Origin: Cytophagales bacterium
Lineage (GTDB): Bacteria > Bacteroidota > Bacteroidia > Cytophagales > Cyclobacteriaceae
DNA length: 37,695 nucleotides
Assembly (NCBI GenBank): GCA_016124425.1
Contig: WGNT01000154.1
Location: 1 to 37,695, forward strand
Direction of reading: 5' to 3'
Shown: piece after piece, positions 34,564 to 37,695 of the stretch
How the letters are laid out: every line of letters starts with the position of its first letter
Numbering within the stretch: position 1 is the first letter of the stretch
Translations under genes and position numbers: made by a program
The notes under the pieces: generated by a model
Told to the model about the DNA's origin: nothing
Seen by the model: only the letters and a program-made list of their open reading frames with translations
Database searches by the model: none

Positions 34564-34895
34564 TAAAACATATTTCCGAAATCCATACCGGGAATATTGG
34601 GCATCATTCCTTCGGTAGCACTTCGCATCTTATCCTTTATTTTTGCATCGACGGCCTCAAGTGCCGCGTTGGTGGCCGCCACAATCAGGTCTTTCATCAT
34701 ATCCTTGTCAGCGGGGGTTAGTAATGGTTCATCGATCAAAATGTCGAGCACCCTTCTTTCTCCGTTTACAACTACTTTGACCATTCCCGCACCGGATTCT
34801 CCTTCAGCTCGCAAATGAACTAACTCCTGCTGCGTAGTCTTAATCTTTGCTTGGGCCTCTTTGACCTTATTCATCATTGACATTATATCGAACAT
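34563..34895 (-). CDS. ybaB: YbaB/EbfC-family nucleoid-associated protein
   Basis: A 110-residue DNA-binding protein of the YbaB family, recognisable by MSMMNKVKEAQAKIKTTQQEL, GMVKVVVNGERRVLDILID and the helical end EAVDAKIKDKMRSATEGMMP. It forms dimers that bind DNA and may condense the nucleoid. The start is ATG 34895: the alternative TTG at 34913 lies inside a perfect -7 promoter box and so cannot be within the transcript. The stop overlaps the GT2 start by one base. In many bacteria ybaB lies beside dnaX-recR; here it does not. Confidence 0.92.
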   Translation of the reverse strand: MFDIMSMMNKVKEAQAKIKTTQQELVHLRAEGESGAGMVKVVVNGERRVLDILIDEPLLTPADKDMMKDLIVAATNAALEAVDAKIKDKMRSATEGMMPNIPGMDFGNMF

Positions 34896-34910
34896 AGGCT
34901 TTTTTTTATG

Positions 34911-34918
34911 CAAATATA
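34911..34918 (-). promoter_or_regulatory. Candidate -7 box of ybaB-GT2
   Basis: The minus strand reads TATATTTG, a full TAnnTTTG match, 15 nt before ATG 34895. It decides the ybaB start. The -33 element is not clear. Confidence 0.5.
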
Positions 34919-35086
34919 AATTTATTCTGTGCGAGTAACGTCTTGCTTCAAGAGAATATTATAACGCACCCTTCATACTAGGCCAATAATTAAGCCTAAC
35001 TCACAAAAAATAAGGAATATACAAACCTAAATAATGAAATTGACGTATTCTTCTTGTCGATAACCCTTAAATACACCCAAAACATC

Positions 35087-35386
35087 ATGAACACTCAAAC
35101 TTTGGAAAAAACGGCCCTGAAAATCAACAAAGAATCAATAAAAGACCTTTCTTTTTCCAAAAAGGAGGTACTCATGGACAGTGAATCCCGGTTAATGAGA
35201 AACCACGATCTCCATAGGGCACAGATCTTAGGAAACCTATCACGTAGTAAAGTATGCATCTGGTTCGAAGCAGCAAACCAGAAAACCTATCAGGTAGAAA
35301 CCACCATCTGGGCCGTCGGTCCGCAGTTTGTCACATTGAAAGGGGGAGTTGCTATTCCTATTAATGCGATCCTAAAAGTTGATTGA
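35087..35386 (+). CDS. Small conserved-looking protein of unknown function
   Basis: A 99-residue protein read from ATG 35087; a TTG at 35054 would extend it by 11 residues. The N-terminal 50 residues are Lys/Ser-rich and probably disordered, and the C-terminal half (about 50-99: RAQILGNLSRSKVCIWFEAA, VETTIWAVGPQFVTLKGGVAIPINAI) looks like a small beta barrel. That pattern resembles Sm/SH3-type or PilZ-like folds only loosely, so no function is assigned. It is followed by a clear terminator and is monocistronic. Confidence 0.65.
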   Translation: MNTQTLEKTALKINKESIKDLSFSKKEVLMDSESRLMRNHDLHRAQILGNLSRSKVCIWFEAANQKTYQVETTIWAVGPQFVTLKGGVAIPINAILKVD

Positions 35387-35405
35387 TACTTTTGACTACG
35401 AATCT

Positions 35406-35431
35406 AACTCCCCGCTCTGGGGAGTTTTTTT
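35406..35431 (+). terminator. Rho-independent terminator of the small gene
   Basis: AACTCCCC (35406-35413), loop GCTCT, GGGGAGTT (35419-35426), then T-run to 35431. The T-run meets the stop codon of convergent hisS. The minus strand lacks a T-run after the stem, so it serves the plus-strand gene only. Confidence 0.88.
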
Positions 35432-36800
35432 ACTTTAATTGTGCTACGATTTGATGAATATCCAGCTTCTGCTGTTCTCCCGAAGCCATATCCCTGAAGG
35501 TCAACGCTCCCGTTTTAATTTCTTCCGACCCAATGATAATAACGAAGGGAATGTTTTTTTTATCGGCATACGTAAACTGCTTTTTTATTTTTGCCTCCTC
35601 TGGGTAAATTTCGGCGGCAACACCGTGATTTCGAAGCACACTTACGATCCTTAATCCAAATCGTTTCTCTTCTTCTCCGAAGTAAGCAACCATAGCCTGA
35701 GTAGGTGTGGGAGTTACCGTGGAAAAAAGACCGAGTTCTTCCAACACATCGAAGATCCTGTCCACACCAAAGGAAAAACCGACTCCAGAAAGACCGGGCA
35801 TCCCAAAGACCCCAGTGAGGTTATCGTACCTTCCACCTCCACTTACCGCACCAATTGAGGTATTATTCACTTTCACTTCAAAAATCGCTCCCGTATAATA
35901 GGAGAGACCACGTGCCAACATCGGGTCTACCGCAATGCATGCTTTCGATTCCCCCATTGCCTCCAAAAGGTCAAACACTTCTTTGAGTTCAGACAACCCT
36001 TTCATCCCATCTGCACTTTGCTTCAAATAAGCTCCAAGATAATCGAGAATATCACCATCCTCCGACACCTGCTGACCGATCAGGGGAGCAAGTTTGGATA
36101 TGGATTCAATCTGGAAACCACGCTCAAAAAGTTCCTCCTTGACCTTTTCCCATCCGATTTTATCCAGTTTGTCAATAGCGGTACATAGGTCTTGTTCTTT
36201 ACCAGCCTCACCTATAGCCTGTGAAATACCTGTTAGAATCTTACGGTTATTCACCTTTATCACGTAGTCCGACACACCCAGTGCGGCAAATACTCGCTTG
36301 ATCATTATCAAGATCTCTGCCTCACAGATTAGACTATCCGTACCTACTACGTCAGCATCACATTGAAAAAACTCCCTGTACCTACCCCGCTGTGGCCGGT
36401 CCGCACGCCACACTGGCTGTACCTGGAAGCGTTTGAACGGAAAAGCAAGTTCGTTCCTATTCATCACGACGTAACGCGCAAAGGGGACGGTCAGGTCATA
36501 ACGAAGTCCTTTCTCGGCGACTTTGGGAAGCACGGTTGCCGTACCTGAGGAAAGGTCCTGAACTGAAACTTCTTTCAGAAAATCCCCACTATTGAGTATT
36601 TTATACAGAAGCTGATCGCCCTCATCGCCATATTTCCCGGTAAGCGTAGATAGATTTTCCATTGCAGGCGTTTCCAACTGTTGAAACCCAAAAAGTTTGA
36701 AGGTGTGCTTTATCGTATCCAAAATATAATTTCTTTTGGCCATTTCTGATGGTCCAAAGTCCCTTGTGCCTTTAGGTAAAGCCGGCTTGTGCATGCTCAT
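35430..36800 (-). CDS. hisS: Histidyl-tRNA synthetase
   Basis: Class II synthetase that charges tRNA-His. With ATG 36800 (or 36794, two codons later) it is 456 residues. Motif 1 region PKGTRDFGPSEMAKRN; motif 2 FQVQPVWRADRPQRGRYREF; histidine A and B loops GLSYYTGAIFEV and SGGGRYDNL; motif 3 GVGFSFGVDRI; then an anticodon-binding domain at the C-terminus. The longer TTG start at 36854 is rejected because the promoter box lies between it and 36800. It is monocistronic. Of about 450 residues, it is slightly longer than the E. coli type (424), as is common in Bacteroidota. Confidence 0.96.
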   Translation of the reverse strand: MSMHKPALPKGTRDFGPSEMAKRNYILDTIKHTFKLFGFQQLETPAMENLSTLTGKYGDEGDQLLYKILNSGDFLKEVSVQDLSSGTATVLPKVAEKGLRYDLTVPFARYVVMNRNELAFPFKRFQVQPVWRADRPQRGRYREFFQCDADVVGTDSLICEAEILIMIKRVFAALGVSDYVIKVNNRKILTGISQAIGEAGKEQDLCTAIDKLDKIGWEKVKEELFERGFQIESISKLAPLIGQQVSEDGDILDYLGAYLKQSADGMKGLSELKEVFDLLEAMGESKACIAVDPMLARGLSYYTGAIFEVKVNNTSIGAVSGGGRYDNLTGVFGMPGLSGVGFSFGVDRIFDVLEELGLFSTVTPTPTQAMVAYFGEEEKRFGLRIVSVLRNHGVAAEIYPEEAKIKKQFTYADKKNIPFVIIIGSEEIKTGALTFRDMASGEQQKLDIHQIVAQLK

Positions 36801-36815
36801 TCGTTTAAATTTGCC

Positions 36816-36841
36816 CAAAGTTAGAAAAATTACACTGTCAA
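36816..36841 (-). promoter_or_regulatory. Candidate hisS promoter
   Basis: Minus-strand TTG (36841-36839), 15 nt, TAACTTTG (36823-36816), a full -7 match, 15 nt before ATG 36800. The spacing is slightly short. Confidence 0.5.
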
Positions 36842-36918
36842 TTCCTCTTTTCAACCCAAGTGCTATACAAAACTCAAAGTTTTTTCAATTCTAAGGATAG
36901 GTTTTGGTCAATATTACC

Positions 36919-36926
36919 TATCTTTG
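36919..36926 (+). promoter_or_regulatory. Candidate -7 box of the 49-residue ORF
   Basis: TATCTTTG matches TAnnTTTG, 36 nt before ATG 36963. A TTTTG lies only 12 nt upstream, too close to be a normal -33 element. Confidence 0.35.
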
Positions 36927-36962
36927 CCCCTCATTTGAAACAACTTGTAATCCCGAATAAAG

Positions 36963-37112
36963 ATGGCTGTTACTACTTTAAAAAGAAAATTGAGAAGAAA
37001 AAGACAGGGCCAAACTACACGAGTGCTGAAAATCAAACAATTAAGCGCTATGCCTGTCATTAAAAACGTTGACGTAGAAGAAATTAAAAAAAGCTTTTCT
37101 GAAAAGAAGTAA
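36963..37112 (+). CDS. Small basic protein (49 residues)
   Basis: A 49-residue ORF from ATG 36963 to TAA 37112, translating to MAVTTLKRKLRRKRQGQTTR at the N-terminus and PVIKNVDVEEIKKSFSEKK at the C-terminus. The first 25 residues are very basic, so nucleic-acid binding is likely; it resembles a small ribosome-associated protein. I recall similar short basic proteins with PVIKNVD in Cytophagales, but that is memory and not a search. A -7 box precedes it. A strong hairpin follows at 37131-37158. It would be missed by annotation pipelines with a size cut-off. Confidence 0.68.
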   Translation: MAVTTLKRKLRRKRQGQTTRVLKIKQLSAMPVIKNVDVEEIKKSFSEKK

Positions 37113-37130
37113 TCAGCATAGTTTTTTCCC

Positions 37131-37158
37131 ATCCGGAATCATTGCTATGATTCCGGAT
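37131..37158. terminator. 11-bp hairpin between convergent genes
   Basis: ATCCGGAATCA (37131-37141), loop TTGCTA, TGATTCCGGAT (37148-37158) form a perfect stem. It overlaps the stop codon region of the metallophosphoesterase (stop 37145-37147). T-runs on either side are weak, so termination is likely but imperfect. Confidence 0.6.
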
Positions 37159-37657
37159 ATTTCCCCCTTTTACCTAGTTCCACTACGTGCATATTTTTTA
37201 CCTTGCCTGCATCAAGTTCGAATGTCAACATTGTCTTTACCTGATGAAACCCGTGGTTTCCCACTGCACCTGGATTTAGGTAAAGGCAGTTTAGCTCTTT
37301 GTCGTACATTACTTTGCATATGTGGGAATGGCCGCACACAAAAAGATCGGGCCGCATCGATCGGATTTTAGGTTTCACTCCTTTGGCATACCTCGGCGGC
37401 ACTCCTCCGATGTGAATCATTAAAATCCGAAGTCCCTCCAGCTCAAAAAAGTATTCTTCGGGAAAGCTTTGCCTAAGATTTGCGTCATCAATGTTACCAG
37501 TTATTATCCGAAATACTTTACCCTTCGGTAAGGCATCCAAAATCGTTTCTTTGCCAATGTCCCCGGCATGCCATATTTCATCAACATCTGTTAGGTGTGG
37601 AAAAAGGTGGCTGTCGAAATGGCCATGGGAATCTGAGATTAAAGCGATTTTTTTCAT
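37145..37657 (-). CDS. YfcE-type metallophosphoesterase
   Basis: A 170-residue calcineurin-like phosphodiesterase. The metal motifs are complete: ISDSHGH (D9, H11), HAGDIG, GNID, MIHIGG and GHSH. It belongs to the small YfcE/MJ0936 group, which hydrolyses phosphodiesters or phosphomonoesters; the natural substrate is usually unknown. The start is ATG 37657 (MKKIALISDSHG, normal for the family). The upstream region is cut off by the window end, so its promoter is not seen. Confidence 0.92.
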   Translation of the reverse strand: MKKIALISDSHGHFDSHLFPHLTDVDEIWHAGDIGKETILDALPKGKVFRIITGNIDDANLRQSFPEEYFFELEGLRILMIHIGGVPPRYAKGVKPKIRSMRPDLFVCGHSHICKVMYDKELNCLYLNPGAVGNHGFHQVKTMLTFELDAGKVKNMHVVELGKRGKYPES

Positions 37658-37695
37658 GGAAAACGGAGCGGTTTTAGTTGCAAAAGCATCATCTA

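Noticed and set aside
1-37695. CRISPR arrays, insertion sequences, prophage or integron signals
   Set aside because: No spaced direct repeats, transposase, integrase or terminal inverted repeats were seen; gene content and codon style look uniform.

Overview
The window comes from the chromosome of a Bacteroidota bacterium, most likely a Cytophagales/Cyclobacteriaceae-type marine or soil lineage. That assignment rests on gene content and promoters; no marker tree was built. Supporting points are a hybrid two-component regulator ending in an AraC HTH, Bacteroidota-type YbaB, PspC and cupin proteins, a NagB/LmbE-like fusion, lipoprotein-rich hypothetical genes, weak Shine-Dalgarno use, and repeated TAnnTTTG (-7) boxes, several with a TTG element upstream, as used by the Bacteroidota primary sigma factor. 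No phage, insertion sequence, CRISPR array, tRNA or rRNA was seen.

Left part (1-5.7 kb): the 3' part of a hybrid histidine kinase/response regulator, a SnoaL-like lipoprotein, an endonuclease/exonuclease/phosphatase-fold protein, a small secreted unknown, a nitrilase-family amidohydrolase and a NUDIX hydrolase. A bidirectional terminator separates these from acnA.

Middle part (5.7-20.1 kb), mostly minus strand: aconitase; an mlaE-mlaF-mlaD lipid-transport operon; a membrane PAS-DHp-receiver protein with no kinase ATPase domain and a possible internal start for a free receiver; and the addA-addB recombination nuclease pair. Then come a YdcF/ElyC-type protein and a two-CBS protein whose stop codons abut head to head.

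Amino-sugar part (20.4-33.3 kb): two groups of genes that look like N-glycan/amino-sugar catabolism. Minus strand: a Tat-like exported glycosylasparaginase coupled to cutC. Divergent plus strand: a zinc-type ROK repressor, a 775-residue NagB-like/LmbE-like fusion, a zinc-less ROK kinase, and a vanadium-haloperoxidase/PAP2 protein from its own promoter. A second minus-strand group holds a TPR lipoprotein, another zinc-less ROK kinase, a phosphomannose-isomerase-type cupin, a decayed NagX-like gene and an intact NagX-like gene. A plausible flow (inference) is: glycosylasparaginase releases GlcNAc from Asn-GlcNAc remnants, NagX-like proteins act at the membrane, ROK kinases phosphorylate the sugar, and the NagB-like enzyme or cupin converts it. 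No nagA is present here.

Right part (33.3-37.7 kb): PspC-like protein, GT2 glycosyltransferase translationally coupled to ybaB, a small unknown, hisS, a 49-residue basic ORF, and a YfcE-type metallophosphoesterase.
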